A DNA stretch of 64,000 bases. It comes from Leguminivora glycinivorella (lineage: Eukaryota; Arthropoda; Insecta; Lepidoptera; Tortricidae). Shown here piece by piece: positions 63,934-64,000 of this stretch. The notes beneath the pieces are model-generated. The model did not search any database. It was not told where the DNA came from and saw nothing but the letters and a program-made list of their open reading frames with translations. The stretch covers positions 1,851,001 through 1,915,000 of the forward strand of contig NC_062982.1 in NCBI RefSeq assembly GCF_023078275.1, in the 5' to 3' direction. Made by a program: the position numbers and the translations under genes. Position 1 is the first letter of the stretch, and each line of letters opens with the position of its first letter.

Positions 63934-64000
63934 GTGAATTTTTCCATTTTTCCTTTAATTTAAAAATATGTAATGTTTATGTATTTTTTTAAATAACTTG

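Overview
The window looks like eukaryotic, AT-rich insect DNA, very probably from a moth or butterfly. I base this on several repeat signatures I know from lepidopteran genomes: a tRNA-headed SINE with a (TTTA)n tail, LINE 3' ends ending in the CGCTTACCATCAGG and CTTTAGCGATAAGACCGCC blocks, palindromic MITEs carrying AGATGGCGC, and a D34D mariner element. Genes are sparse. Most of the 64 kb is transposon-derived or featureless intronic/intergenic sequence.

Region 1-1.8 kb holds a locally duplicated sequence that has trapped two mobile elements: a 676-bp hAT-type non-autonomous transposon (421-1096, 8-bp target duplication) in one copy and a tRNA-derived SINE (1327-1603, 7-bp duplication) in the other. 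Region 1.8-15.3 kb is one very large foldback-like palindrome. Its arms are made of tandem ~350-bp monomers, as in FoldBack-type elements. Inside its left arm lies a 5'-truncated CR1/Jockey-group LINE on the minus strand (about 13370 down to 3584). Between the stop codon of its reverse transcriptase and what I read as its 3' UTR, about 7 kb of composite (GT)n, (GTGTCTCT)n, (GTGTGTCT)n and (GTGTGA)n arrays have grown, and a 2138-bp segment is duplicated in tandem.

Region 15.3-24 kb is a cluster of MITEs and foldbacks, with a probable last exon of an unidentified gene (17161-17407, plus strand), a frameshifted but structurally complete mariner (20559-21848) and a nested foldback-in-foldback (22765-23613). 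Region 24-29.2 kb is mostly unique and may include the 3' UTR of the gene that follows.

The one clear host gene is on the minus strand at 29212-31303: a C2H2 zinc-finger transcription factor with two tandem, paralogous zinc-finger exons. Both are entered in the same splice phase and both begin with the same diverged leader block. The upstream copy has a one-base frameshift at a C run and lacks the fifth finger. The 5' exons must lie at higher coordinates and were not identified.

Region 31.3-64 kb is intron-like or intergenic DNA with scattered LINE 3' ends, MITEs, a THAP-domain first exon (50781-50924), and at the right edge a tRNA-Ala(GGC)-like sequence with an AT-rich tail next to an inverted partial copy inside a small foldback. 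No bacterial-type operons, CRISPR arrays or rRNA genes are present.
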